14,845 bases of DNA. It comes from Cyanobacteria bacterium UBA11153. Its GTDB lineage: Bacteria; Cyanobacteriota; Cyanobacteriia; Cyanobacteriales; Coleofasciculaceae. The DNA lies in contig DOIX01000322.1 of the NCBI GenBank assembly GCA_003511885.1, positions 6,769 through 21,613 on the forward strand, in the 5' to 3' direction. Under the pieces are notes generated by a model that worked only from the letters and a program-made list of their open reading frames with translations, searched no databases and was not told the DNA's origin. Below, piece by piece: positions 1 to 7,676 of the stretch (position 1 is its first letter; each line of letters begins with the position of its first letter). A program made the translations under genes and the position numbers.

Positions 1-1
1 T

Positions 2-85
2 CCCACATTCCGCAGATGTGGGTGGAAATTTTTTATCAGTTGTGAAAACTGGGATCCGAAAACCCATATTCTGTAGATGTGGGTT
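2..85. repeat. Two tandem palindromic hairpin repeats downstream of the transporter operon
   Basis: Two related units lie about 40 bp apart. The first (2-22) has perfect 7-bp arms CCCACAT and ATGTGGG around a 7-nt loop. The second (61-85) has 9-bp arms AACCCATAT and ATGTGGGTT with one mismatch or G-U pair. The loops are also similar (TCCGCAG and TCTGTAG), so these are two copies of one repeat and not chance hairpins. They lie 3' of the last transporter gene and could act as mRNA 3'-end structures. Neither is followed by a U-run on the minus strand, so I do not call them intrinsic terminators. The first copy is close to the window edge and the array may continue beyond it. Confidence 0.6.
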
Positions 86-123
86 ATAGAGAAAATATAG
101 CAAAAGTTACACATTCAAGACAG

Positions 124-156
124 AGAAACCGGATTTATTGAAGAAACCCGGTTTCT
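124..156. repeat. 9-bp stem-loop 3' of cmpD (AGAAACCGG repeat)
   Basis: The arms AGAAACCGG (124-132) and CCGGTTTCT (148-156) are perfectly complementary around a 15-nt loop containing TTGAAGAAAC. It starts 36 nt after the cmpD stop and is the first structure the operon transcript would meet. A relative with the same TTGAAGAAACCC core lies at 10230-10264, so this is a dispersed repeat. No U-run follows on the minus strand, so it is more likely an mRNA-stabilising or repeat-derived hairpin than a classical terminator. Confidence 0.55.
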
Positions 157-191
157 GGATTTAAGGTTGATTTTCTGATGACTGACTAATC

Positions 192-1052
192 CTAACCCAC
201 ATCATCGTGAGCGAAACGGTGATAGAGGAAATCCAAAGCATGATTCCGCAATTTATAATATTCTGGATCTTCCATAATCTGAGTGCGATCGCGAGGACGG
301 GGGAAGGGAATTTCCATTACTTCGCCTATTTTAGCAGCCGGACCGTTAGTCATCATCACTAATTTATCGGCAAGGAATAAGGCTTCATCAATATCGTGAG
401 TAATCATCAGTACTGTGCAGCGATTATCACTCCATATTTTCAGCAATTCTTCCTGCAATTCTTCTTTGGTAATTGCATCTAATGCCCCAAAAGGTTCATC
501 AAGAATTAAAACTTGAGGACGAATTGATAAGGCACGGGCAATGGATACCCGCTGTCTCATCCCACCAGACATTTGTGTTGGTTTTTTCTCGGCTGCTTCT
601 GATAGTCCGACCATAGCGATACTATCACGGACGATCGCTCTTTTCTCGGCTTGAGATTTATTAGGATAAACGGCGTTAACAGCCAGGTAAATATTTTCAA
701 ACGCACTCCGCCAAGGTAGTAGGGCATAATTTTGAAATACTACCATGCGATCGGGACCTGGTTTGGTAATCGGTTTTCCTTCCAATTTCACTTCGCCGTG
801 AGTGGGAAAGGCAAAACCTGACACCATATTGAGAAGGGTTGATTTGCCACAGCCGGAGTGCCCAATAACGCAGATAAATTCACCTTTGTCTACGGTGAGA
901 TTTACACCATCAAGTACGGTGAATGGTCCTTTCCTGGTTGGATATATTTTACTAACATTTTCAATGGATAGAAATGGTTGAATCCGCTGGGCAGTATTCA
1001 TCCGTTGTTGTTGTAGATTGGTATCGGTATAGGTTAAGGTACGGTTGCTCAT
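192..1052 (-). CDS. cmpD: ABC transporter ATPase, CmpD/NrtD type
   Basis: This is the second, single-domain ATPase of a bicarbonate/nitrate-type importer. It would pair with the CmpC ATPase on the inner face of the plasma membrane to drive import. The 286 residues hold Walker A GHSGCGKST (64-72), the Q-loop VVFQNY, signature MSGGMRQR (161-168), Walker B VLILDEP (181-187), a D-loop GALD and the switch histidine in ITHD (H219). Sequence around the motifs matches the NrtD/CmpD/SsuB/TauB group. The start is ATG at 1052; no Shine-Dalgarno is visible (the upstream sequence is AT-rich), so translation may be coupled to or depend on the operon mRNA. A later ATG (residue 18) is possible. It is the last gene, 79 bp after cmpC. 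Family is certain; the cmp rather than nrt name rests on CmpA. Confidence 0.85.
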   Translation of the reverse strand: MSNRTLTYTDTNLQQQRMNTAQRIQPFLSIENVSKIYPTRKGPFTVLDGVNLTVDKGEFICVIGHSGCGKSTLLNMVSGFAFPTHGEVKLEGKPITKPGPDRMVVFQNYALLPWRSAFENIYLAVNAVYPNKSQAEKRAIVRDSIAMVGLSEAAEKKPTQMSGGMRQRVSIARALSIRPQVLILDEPFGALDAITKEELQEELLKIWSDNRCTVLMITHDIDEALFLADKLVMMTNGPAAKIGEVMEIPFPRPRDRTQIMEDPEYYKLRNHALDFLYHRFAHDDVG

Positions 1053-1080
1053 GATGGATAATTGTTAATTTTTAATCACA

Positions 1081-1129
1081 AATGACCAATGACTAATGAC
1101 AAATAACCAATAACTAATAACAAATGATT
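1081..1129. repeat. STRR-type heptamer array between cmpC and cmpD
   Basis: Seven consecutive 7-bp units fill most of the 79-bp spacer: AATGACC, AATGACT, AATGACA, AATAACC, AATAACT, AATAACA, AATGATT. An eighth weaker unit (AATCACA, 1074-1080) precedes them in phase. Units 1-3 and 4-6 differ only by G to A at the fourth base, so a 21-bp triad appears to have been duplicated. Heptamer arrays of this kind (short tandemly repeated repetitive sequences) are known from filamentous cyanobacteria. Confidence 0.85.
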
Positions 1130-1131
1130 AA

Positions 1132-3135
1132 TTAAGCTGCTACTTTCCGTGGTGTATCTATGACTACTTCGGCGATACTGAAATCCCGTTTAATTTTTAA
1201 ACGATTCAGATAACCAATTGGATCTTCAGCATTAAAAGGAACTCCATCGAATAATTCAATACCGCCTTTGGTGTAGCTAATATCTACTAAACCCAATTCT
1301 CTGGCAGCGGTACTAAATACTCGCACTCGACATACTCTTTCCAAAATTTCTACCCAATTTCTGGGGAAAGGTGTATGATCCCAACGGGCAAGTTGAGTCA
1401 TGTGCCATAATTGTTCAGTACGGCTGGGACGATTTACACCATCACCAAAGAACAAGTGATGGGCGTACTCTCTCATCGGTTTTTCCAAGCTACAAGTTGA
1501 AGCATTGGGATCTCCTAAATGAATGTAAGAGATATTAGTTCCTACATATTCACGCTTTGACAAAATTTGACGAATTTCTTGTTCGTTAGCAGTATCGGCG
1601 CAATAACGACAAGCTTCTAACATCGCTTTGACGAGGGCAATATGAGTATTGGGATAAGCTTCTGCCCAGTCTTCTCTGACACCGAGAACTTTACCAGGAT
1701 GTCCAGGCCAAAGTTCTAAATCTGTAGCAATAGTAAAGCCTACATCCTCCATTGCTGCCCGAATATTCCAGGGTTCGCCTACACAGAAACCGTCGATAGT
1801 TTTGGCTTGTAAATCGACTACCATTTGGGCAGGTGGAATAGTTTTTAATTGGATATCTTTATCGGGATCTATTCCACCTGAAGCTAACCAATATCGCAGA
1901 AGCAAATTGTGCATAGATGAAGGATGAACCATCCCCATTCTGTGCTGTTCATCAGGAAATTCTAGCAAGAGTCGGCGGAAATCTGCTAAAGTATGTACCC
2001 CTTGATCGTAGAAACGCTTGCATAAGGTAATTCCATTACCATTACGTGTCATTGTTAGGGCAGTAACTACTGGTAAAGATCGATTTTCATGACCTCCCAA
2101 AGTTAACCAAAGAGGCATTCCGGATGGCATTTGGGCTGCGTCTACATAGCCGCCAGCCATTCCATCAACTATTCCTCGCCAACTAGTTTCTCGTACCAAA
2201 CTTACTTCATCTAAACCATGTTTGCTAAAGAAACCTTTTTCTTTAGCAACAGCGATAGGAGCGCAAGCAGTTAGGGGAACAAAACCAATTTCTAGATTAA
2301 CTTTTTCTAATCCGTGACGCGGTACTACAGAAACTTTTCTCGCCCGCATCTTTTTAATCCGTTTCTGTTGATTGAGGAAGTAAATCATTTCACTACGCAA
2401 AACATAGTAACTGGGATGTTCGACTACTTCCATTCGCTTGCGAGGACGGGGAATATCTACATCTAAAATTTGACCAATTTTGGAACCTGGGCCATTAGTT
2501 AACATCACAATTCGGTCAGATAATAGCACCGCTTCATCGACATCGTGAGTTACCATCACTGCTGTGACTTCATTTTCTTCACAAATTTTCATTAATTGCT
2601 CTTGCAGATTCCCTCTGGTGAGAGCATCCAATGCACCGAAAGGTTCATCTAATAGTAACACTTTCGGACGTAAAGCCAAAGCACGCGCGATCGCAACTCG
2701 TTGTTTTTGTCCCCCGGATAGCATGGCTGGGGCTTTATCCACATGAGGGCGCAACCCTACCATATCAATATGTTCTTCTACGATAGTGTTCCTTTCAGCA
2801 GCCGGTAAACCTTTCATAACGGAATTGACAGCGAGGGCAATATTTTCTCGCACTGTGCGCCAAGGCAAGAGAGAATAATTCTGAAATACTACCATCCTTT
2901 CTGGTCCGGGTTCGTTAATTCTTTGCCCTTCCAAAGTTACTACGCCATCGGTTGGTAAATCCAAACCTGCAATCATATTTAATAAGGTGGATTTGCCACA
3001 ACCGGAGTGTCCGATTAAGGAGATAAATTCGCCTTTTTTAATTTGAAGGTCAATTCCTTTGAGGGCTAGATATTCCCCACCACCTGAGAGGGGAAAAACT
3101 TTTTCTAATTGATCTACGGCTACGAATACACTCAT
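1132..3135 (-). CDS. cmpC: ABC ATPase fused to a binding-protein-like domain, CmpC/NrtC type
   Basis: This is an ATP-hydrolysing subunit with a built-in regulatory sensor. The 667 residues comprise an ATPase (about 1-255) with Walker A GHSGCGKST (42-50), signature LSGGQKQR (139-146), Walker B VLLLDEP (159-165) and H-loop VTHD (H197). A basic linker (about 258-275) leads to a CmpA/NrtA-like domain (about 278-640, e.g. EIGFVPLTACAPIAVAKEKG and GFCVGEPWN). The fused domain has no signal peptide and should sit in the cytoplasm, where in this family it is thought to sense a ligand and restrain transport. In this domain the ligand-site segment reads HPGK (K482), unlike HPEE in CmpA. The start is ATG at 3135, with AAGGA 10 nt upstream. 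The length fits the family. The fusion is diagnostic of the Nrt/Cmp group. Confidence 0.87.
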   Translation of the reverse strand: MSVFVAVDQLEKVFPLSGGGEYLALKGIDLQIKKGEFISLIGHSGCGKSTLLNMIAGLDLPTDGVVTLEGQRINEPGPERMVVFQNYSLLPWRTVRENIALAVNSVMKGLPAAERNTIVEEHIDMVGLRPHVDKAPAMLSGGQKQRVAIARALALRPKVLLLDEPFGALDALTRGNLQEQLMKICEENEVTAVMVTHDVDEAVLLSDRIVMLTNGPGSKIGQILDVDIPRPRKRMEVVEHPSYYVLRSEMIYFLNQQKRIKKMRARKVSVVPRHGLEKVNLEIGFVPLTACAPIAVAKEKGFFSKHGLDEVSLVRETSWRGIVDGMAGGYVDAAQMPSGMPLWLTLGGHENRSLPVVTALTMTRNGNGITLCKRFYDQGVHTLADFRRLLLEFPDEQHRMGMVHPSSMHNLLLRYWLASGGIDPDKDIQLKTIPPAQMVVDLQAKTIDGFCVGEPWNIRAAMEDVGFTIATDLELWPGHPGKVLGVREDWAEAYPNTHIALVKAMLEACRYCADTANEQEIRQILSKREYVGTNISYIHLGDPNASTCSLEKPMREYAHHLFFGDGVNRPSRTEQLWHMTQLARWDHTPFPRNWVEILERVCRVRVFSTAARELGLVDISYTKGGIELFDGVPFNAEDPIGYLNRLKIKRDFSIAEVVIDTPRKVAA

Positions 3136-3170
3136 TTTGATGTTGTCCTTGGTTTGTTAACTACTCTACT

Positions 3171-3293
3171 GATTGCTGATGGCTAATTGCTAATTGCTAA
3201 GGGCTAGTTGCTAAGGGAAGCGAGGACAGAGAATAGAAAGATTTATTAATCATTAGCTATTAACTATCACCCATTAGCAATTAGCTATTAACC
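3171..3293. repeat. Mirrored heptamer repeat clusters between cmpB and cmpC
   Basis: The 161-bp spacer holds two heptamer clusters. Cluster 1 (3171-3219) reads GATTGCT, GATGGCT, AATTGCT, AATTGCT, AAGGGCT, AGTTGCT, AAGGGAA. Cluster 2 (3252-3293) reads ATTAGCT, ATTAACT, ATCACCC, ATTAGCA, ATTAGCT, ATTAACC. They are in opposite orientation, so 3177-3194 and 3273-3290 form an 18-bp inverted repeat with two mismatches, including a perfect 11-bp core GCTAATTGCTA / TAGCAATTAGC. The intercistronic mRNA could fold into a long hairpin here. Confidence 0.8.
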
Positions 3294-3296
3294 AAA

Positions 3297-4139
3297 TTAT
3301 TTCGGATCGCCAGGAACGATTTTGGTTTGCAGCCAAGCCATCCCTTTATCGAGTAGCAAGCCAACAGCACCGATATAAACTAGAGCAAGAATGATTTCAC
3401 TGACGTAGTTATTTTGATAAGCATCCCAGATAAAGAAGCCAATTCCTACAATCCCTGACATCACGATTTCCGCAGCAATAATTGCCAACCAAGCTAAACC
3501 AATTGCAATTCTCAATCCAGTAAAGATGTAGGGAAGAGCAGAGGGAATCAAGATATTGAAGAAGTATTCTTGCTTGGAAAGTTGTAAAACCTTGGCGACG
3601 TTATTGTAATCTTGGGGAATTTGCTTGACACCCACAGTTGTGTTGATTAAAATCGGCCAAACTGAAGTAACAAAAATCACGAATAAAGCGGCAGGTTCGT
3701 TCTTTTGTAAGGCAGCCAGAGCAATAGGAACCCAGGCTAAAGGTGCAACCATCCGTAAGAATTGAAAGATCGGATCTAATGCCTTGTCTATAATCGGATT
3801 TGTCCCCACTAAAATCCCCATCCCAATTCCGACAATCGCTGCAGCACTGTAACCAATCGCAACCCGTTTTAAGCTAGCTAGGGTTTGCCAAAACAAACCT
3901 TTATCCAAACCGCCGCGATCGAAAAAGGGATAAAATAGTAATTCCCTGGTTCGTGGGACTGTAAAAATGCTCAATGGTCCAGGTAATTTAGTGATTCCTG
4001 ACATCGATAGTAGTTGCCATATAGTGAGGAGAATTGCTAGAGCAACTAATGGAGCGATGAGGTTAGGTAGTTGTTTTTGGAGGTTAGCAATTAAGGCATT
4101 TTGGGATCCATTGTTTAAGCGTCTTTGTGCTACAGTCAT
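3297..4139 (-). CDS. cmpB: ABC transporter permease, CmpB/NrtB type
   Basis: This is the inner-membrane subunit forming the solute path (as a homodimer in related importers). It should couple to the CmpC/CmpD ATPases and receive substrate from CmpA. The 280 residues contain about six hydrophobic segments (roughly 27-46, 95-113, 128-146, 150-168, 211-230, 249-264). The cytoplasmic coupling-loop region, VAKVLQLSKQEYFFNILIPSALP followed by YIFTGLR (181-210), has the usual BPD_transp_1 layout. The next loop, IAAEIVMSGIVGIGFFI, is typical of NrtB/SsuC/TauC permeases. The start is ATG at 4139, with AAAGGA about 10 nt upstream. It follows cmpA by 118 bp and precedes cmpC by 161 bp, consistent with one operon. 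Sequence alone cannot separate bicarbonate from nitrate specificity in this subunit. Confidence 0.85.
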   Translation of the reverse strand: MTVAQRRLNNGSQNALIANLQKQLPNLIAPLVALAILLTIWQLLSMSGITKLPGPLSIFTVPRTRELLFYPFFDRGGLDKGLFWQTLASLKRVAIGYSAAAIVGIGMGILVGTNPIIDKALDPIFQFLRMVAPLAWVPIALAALQKNEPAALFVIFVTSVWPILINTTVGVKQIPQDYNNVAKVLQLSKQEYFFNILIPSALPYIFTGLRIAIGLAWLAIIAAEIVMSGIVGIGFFIWDAYQNNYVSEIILALVYIGAVGLLLDKGMAWLQTKIVPGDPK

Positions 4140-4178
4140 CGGTTCTCATTCCTTTGGTTAGTGTTGATTGGTAATGAA

Positions 4179-4211
4179 GTAGTTTTTGTTTGGGGATAAA
4201 TCCCCTACTAC
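4179..4211. repeat. Hairpin in the cmpA-cmpB spacer
   Basis: The inner arms GGGGAT (4192-4197) and ATCCCC (4200-4205) are perfect; in RNA, five pairs around a 4-nt loop are more realistic. The outer arms GTAGT (4179-4183) and ACTAC (4207-4211) extend the fold across an asymmetric bulge. The CCCCTACTACGAAC stretch resembles a common cyanobacterial intergenic repeat, from memory. As it lies directly 3' of cmpA, it could stabilise the cmpA part of the mRNA so that the binding protein is made in excess; this is inference. Confidence 0.55.
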
Positions 4212-4257
4212 GAACGGTGATAATGGGTGACTTTGGGGAATATATTTGACAAAAAAG

Positions 4258-5613
4258 TTAGATTTTGACTTTTTTGATTTTGAGGCTTTTCAGGTATTCT
4301 TCAGGTTTTTCTGGATCGAATTTGATACCATCAAAGAACTCTTCAACGCCACGGGAAGTGCTGCTAGGAATATCAGAAGCAGGAATTCCTGCTTCTTTAG
4401 CTGCTTCTCGCCAAATATCTTCTCGGTTAACTTCATCGATCGTTTCTTTTGCCTTACTTAAAGTATCTAGCGGTAAGAAACCCCAACGAACGCTTTCAGT
4501 TAAGAACCATAAATCGTGACTCTTATAAGGATAGGACACGCTACCTTTTTCATCTTTCCAGTACAATGCTGCCATGGATTTATCGTCGATTTGACGTTCT
4601 CCTAGATCATATTTACCCATAAATGGGTTTAAGAGAAAAGCCGCTTCTGGGAGATTAAAGTAGTTCCGTCCTGCTAATATTTCTGCTAAAGCTGGTCGAT
4701 TGTCAAAATTATCGCACCATTGTTGGGCTTCCATCAGTCCTTTTAATAGTGCTTTGGTTGCTTTGGGATTTTTCTCTACCCAGTCTCCTCTCATAGCAAA
4801 GTATTCTTCAGGATGGCCTTTCCACATTTCTGCAGTTAATGCTGATATGAAACCAACTCGATCTTTAATAATCCGATAAGGCCAAGGATCTCCGGTACTA
4901 AAAGCATCCATCGTACCTGTTTTCATATTAGCAACTGTTTGGGCGGCAGGAACAGTAAGCAATTCCATTTCTTCATCCGGATTAATTCCGCTAGCTGCTG
5001 CCCAATAACGCAACCAAAATTCTTGGTTAGCTTTAGGAAAAGTATAGGCTGCTTTAAACTTTTTGCCATTTGATTTTAGTCCTTCAAAAAATGACTTTTT
5101 TCCATCCAGTTTTAAGCCCAAACCCTTGCCTTTATGAATATTCGCGATCGCAATCCCATTCCCATGGGTATTCAACTGTGCTAAGATGTACATGGGAATC
5201 TTCACATTCCCTTTTGTAATCAACCCTTGACTGATTTGATAGGGCATGGGCATTTGCCATTGTCCCCCATCAACACCTCCGCCAGCAGAGCCAATTTCGA
5301 CGTTATCTCTAGCTGAACCCCAGTTAGCTTGTTTGGCGACATTAACATCGGTCATGCCATACTTAGCAAAGAAGCCCAGGTGTTTAGCAATAATTAAAGG
5401 TGCAGCCTCAACAATGGCAATATATCCTAAATTAGCCTTAGTTGTTTCTGGTTTTTCTTCTGGGCTAAGATTAAGAGGTTGAGCCTGCAAGGGTTGTGTT
5501 TTCGCAGATGAAGGTGGATTCCCAAAACAGCCTTTGAGAAATATTGAACTAGCCGCTGTTGCTCCCGCCGTTAATAAAAATTTTCGTCGTGAAACGCTAG
5601 AAAAATTATTCAT
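4258..5613 (-). CDS. cmpA: Tat-exported substrate-binding lipoprotein, CmpA (bicarbonate) type
   Basis: This is the solute-binding protein of the ABC importer, anchored outside the plasma membrane. The N-terminus has a twin-arginine signal (SRRKFLL, 8-14), a hydrophobic stretch and a lipobox FLKGC, giving Cys29 as the likely lipidated residue. The 451 residues match NrtA/CmpA in length. Substrate assignment: the segment corresponding to NrtA Lys269 reads HPEE (267-270), giving Glu270, which I recall as the CmpA residue that helps bind bicarbonate with calcium. GGQWQMPMP (116-124), GNGIAIA (151-157) and [11 protein letters not shown] (238-248) also look like CmpA more than NrtA. Glu270 rests on my memory of the published structures. 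The start is ATG at 5613 with a strong GAGGAGGA upstream, as expected for the most highly translated subunit. It heads the operon. Alternative: a divergent NrtA. Confidence 0.82.
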   Translation of the reverse strand: MNNFSSVSRRKFLLTAGATAASSIFLKGCFGNPPSSAKTQPLQAQPLNLSPEEKPETTKANLGYIAIVEAAPLIIAKHLGFFAKYGMTDVNVAKQANWGSARDNVEIGSAGGGVDGGQWQMPMPYQISQGLITKGNVKIPMYILAQLNTHGNGIAIANIHKGKGLGLKLDGKKSFFEGLKSNGKKFKAAYTFPKANQEFWLRYWAAASGINPDEEMELLTVPAAQTVANMKTGTMDAFSTGDPWPYRIIKDRVGFISALTAEMWKGHPEEYFAMRGDWVEKNPKATKALLKGLMEAQQWCDNFDNRPALAEILAGRNYFNLPEAAFLLNPFMGKYDLGERQIDDKSMAALYWKDEKGSVSYPYKSHDLWFLTESVRWGFLPLDTLSKAKETIDEVNREDIWREAAKEAGIPASDIPSSTSRGVEEFFDGIKFDPEKPEEYLKSLKIKKVKI

Positions 5614-5675
5614 AAAATTTCATTCCTCCTCAGTCTATCTTCCTTATTAATCGCGTTTGCCGGAATCCAACTTTT

Positions 5676-5910
5676 TTAATTTATTCTGGCAGCTAAAAGC
5701 AGGCGCAACTTCTTGACAGAAGGCATACCAGAATTATCGACAATTTCATCAACTGTCAGTTGTGTTAGATTGGGAATAAATTTAATCAATTGGGTAATCG
5801 AGTCTTGTGCCCAAGTGTCCCACCACTTAGGCTAAATCCTCAAATACGCTATTCGATTTTTGTACCAGAAAATTTCTGGCTCGAATTCCAACTCGATCTA
5901 AGCTTACCAT
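5676..5910 (-). pseudogene. Frameshifted small ORF upstream of cmpA, family unknown
   Basis: Reading leftward, ATG at 5910 opens 27 codons (start MVSLDRVGIRARNF, end SVFEDLA) that stop at TAA 5829-5827. In the next frame, 50 codons run on to TAA 5678-5676 (start KWWDTWAQDSITQ, end KKLRLLLAARIN). Dropping one T at the TAA joins them as EDLA-KWWDTW, giving a 77-residue, protein-like sequence with balanced composition. It could be a gene inactivated by a 1-nt insertion, a sequencing error, or a +1 recoding site. The start is odd: GGGAGG abuts the ATG with no spacer. It ends 62 nt before cmpA and runs in the same direction. I do not recognise the family; the central part (about 41-66, LTQLTVDEIVDNSGMPSVKK) looks helical. 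Confidence 0.5.
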
Positions 5911-6387
5911 CCTCCCAAAGAAAATGATCGCCTTGACAAGGAAAATCTTAAAAAAATTTTAAATGAAATAGATAAGTAAATTTGCCGATCTTCGATTTTC
6001 AAGGTAACTAAGCCCTATATTATTGATCTTTATTTATATATATAATTTATTTTCCTCTATGTTATAGATATAAATATCTAGTTACTATTGGTCTATTCTA
6101 TGATTGAAGACAAGAGGTTAGGGTTTATTGGTATCCTCTACTTTTGGTAAGGGGGAATCACCAGACTCAATCCGTAATAATAAGCTGGTTTTCGTCTAAA
6201 TTTAATCGTGAAGACTCTTAACAGGGAATAGGGAACGGGGAAAGATTAATGGGAAAGAATTTTGATGAATTTCCCATTTTTGATAATATCCGGTTTAAAT
6301 GCTTAACGGCTTATAATATGAATATCTTATCTCAATTAGCCAGGGCGAAGCATTCGGAGCAAGTTGTGACATGCTCCGCTTGCAGGA
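5911..6387. other. Non-coding region between dxr and the small ORF; likely holds the cmp operon promoter
   Basis: I see no convincing gene here. The left part (about 5940-6080) is very AT-rich and contains an inverted repeat TAGATAT-AA-ATATCTA (6065-6080), whose T-N11-A character would suit a LysR-type regulator such as CmpR; that is inference. TATA-like strings are too many for me to choose a -10. Another perfect 9-bp stem, AATGGGAAA (6248-6256) with TTTCCCATT (6270-6278), lies nearer dxr. No NtcA box (GTA-N8-TAC) was found from 5614 to 6387. Confidence 0.45.
6355..6378 (-). terminator. Stem-loop just after dxr, possible 3'-end structure
   Basis: The arms CGGAGCA (6355-6361) and TGCTCCG (6372-6378) form a perfect 7-bp stem with a 10-nt loop, starting 9 nt after the dxr stop. 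No U-run follows on the minus strand, so it may be a processing or stability hairpin or a repeat fragment; the adjoining GGGCGAAGCATTCGG resembles a cyanobacterial intergenic repeat, from memory. Confidence 0.35.
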
Positions 6388-7584
6388 TTAAGCCAAGGAT
6401 ATCGCGCGATCGCCTTTTTCCATTTCTGCCCTGACTTTTAATACTTCCTCCCTTGCCCAAGTGTCCGCTCTCAAGATATCTTCTAGGGTAGGATGGGGGC
6501 AATTATCGGCTTGATGGCGATCGCAAACTTGTTCAATACAACGGGGAATATCCAAAAATCCAATCTTTTCATCTAAAAATAGCGCTACTGCTTGCTCGTT
6601 TGCCGCATTCAGTACTGCAGGCATTGAGCCACCAGCCCTCCCAACTGAGTATGCCAAATTCATACAAGGATATTTCTGATGATCGGGTTCCCGGAAAGTT
6701 AAATCTCCTGATTTTACTAAATCTAAAGGTTTCCAATCTGTATAAATACGTTCAGGCCAAGATAAAGCATAAAGTAAAGGCAAGCGCATATCAGGCCAAC
6801 CCAATTGAGCTAAAACCGAGGTATCTTGTAATTCAATTAAGGAGTGAATAATACTTTGAGGATGGATAACTATATCAATTTGGTCATAATCTACACCAAA
6901 GAGGAAATGTGCCTCAATTACTTCCAATCCTTTATTCATCAACGTAGCAGAATCTACTGTAATTTTCCTCCCCATTGACCAGTTAGGATGTTTAAGAGCA
7001 TCCGCTACTTTAACTTGGGCTAACTTTTCCACTGGTAAATCTCGGAAAGCTCCACCCGAAGCCGTCAAAATAATCCGCCGCAATCCTCCCTTGGGTACAC
7101 CTTGGAGACATTGAAAAATCGCCGAATGTTCCGAATCTGCTGGTAAAAGTTTAACTCCATGTTTGGCAATTAACGGATTGACAACCGGACCACCAGCAAT
7201 TAAAGTTTCCTTATTCGCCAAAGCAATATCTTTCCCCGCCTCAATTGCCGCAATCGTTGGTAATAAGCCCGCACAACCCACAATTCCAGTTACCACCGCT
7301 TCAGCATCCCCATAACGGGCAACTTCCACCACACCCTCTTGTCCCGCTAGTAAAATAGGTTGAGGATTGATATCCGCGATCGCACTTTTCAATTCTGGTA
7401 ACTTAGTCTCATCTGCGATGGCGACTATTTCCGGTCGGAATTGCCGAATCTGCTCTACTAGCATATCCACATTCCGTCCTGCTGCCAATCCTACGAGCCG
7501 GAATTTGTCAGGGTGATGGGTGAGGATATCGAGGGTTTGAGTACCGATGGAACCAGTGGAACCGAGGAGGGTGATTGCTTTCAC
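6388..7584 (-). CDS. dxr: 1-deoxy-D-xylulose 5-phosphate reductoisomerase (Dxr/IspC)
   Basis: Dxr converts 1-deoxy-D-xylulose 5-phosphate to 2-C-methyl-D-erythritol 4-phosphate using NADPH and a divalent metal. This is the second step of the MEP pathway, which supplies isoprenoids for carotenoids, phytol and quinones; the enzyme is cytoplasmic. The 398 residues show the NADPH loop GSTGSIG (8-14), [11 protein letters not shown] (122-132), metal ligands in [10 protein letters not shown] (D150, E152), the flexible-loop region [23 protein letters not shown] (E221 as third ligand) and [11 protein letters not shown]. The length is normal and all motifs are intact. The start is GTG at 7584; it places the NADPH loop at the usual distance from the N-terminus, and the upstream SD is weak (GAAGAAA). 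It has its own long flanking spacers, so it is probably monocistronic. Confidence 0.97.
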   Translation of the reverse strand: MKAITLLGSTGSIGTQTLDILTHHPDKFRLVGLAAGRNVDMLVEQIRQFRPEIVAIADETKLPELKSAIADINPQPILLAGQEGVVEVARYGDAEAVVTGIVGCAGLLPTIAAIEAGKDIALANKETLIAGGPVVNPLIAKHGVKLLPADSEHSAIFQCLQGVPKGGLRRIILTASGGAFRDLPVEKLAQVKVADALKHPNWSMGRKITVDSATLMNKGLEVIEAHFLFGVDYDQIDIVIHPQSIIHSLIELQDTSVLAQLGWPDMRLPLLYALSWPERIYTDWKPLDLVKSGDLTFREPDHQKYPCMNLAYSVGRAGGSMPAVLNAANEQAVALFLDEKIGFLDIPRCIEQVCDRHQADNCPHPTLEDILRADTWAREEVLKVRAEMEKGDRAISLA

Positions 7585-7676
7585 AATAGTTTCTTCACAA
7601 TTAGCTACCGATCTTACTATACGGTGATTTGGGATCGCTTGTTTACTCCTTATGATAGGGAAGGAGATATTTTCAT

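Noticed and set aside
1074..1129. CRISPR array
   Set aside because: The units are 7 bp with no spacers; this is a tandem heptamer repeat.
5876..5900. tRNA-like GGCTCGAATTCC string
   Set aside because: It resembles a T-loop only superficially; no acceptor or anticodon arms can be built around it, and it lies within the small frameshifted ORF.
6248..6278. 9-bp stem followed by a T-run on the plus strand as a terminator
   Set aside because: No plus-strand gene ends there, and on the minus strand the downstream sequence lacks a U-run.
5614..6387. NtcA-binding site expected for a nitrate operon
   Set aside because: Every GTA in the region was checked for TAC eight bases on and none fits; the nearest is GTA-N5-TAC at about 6131.
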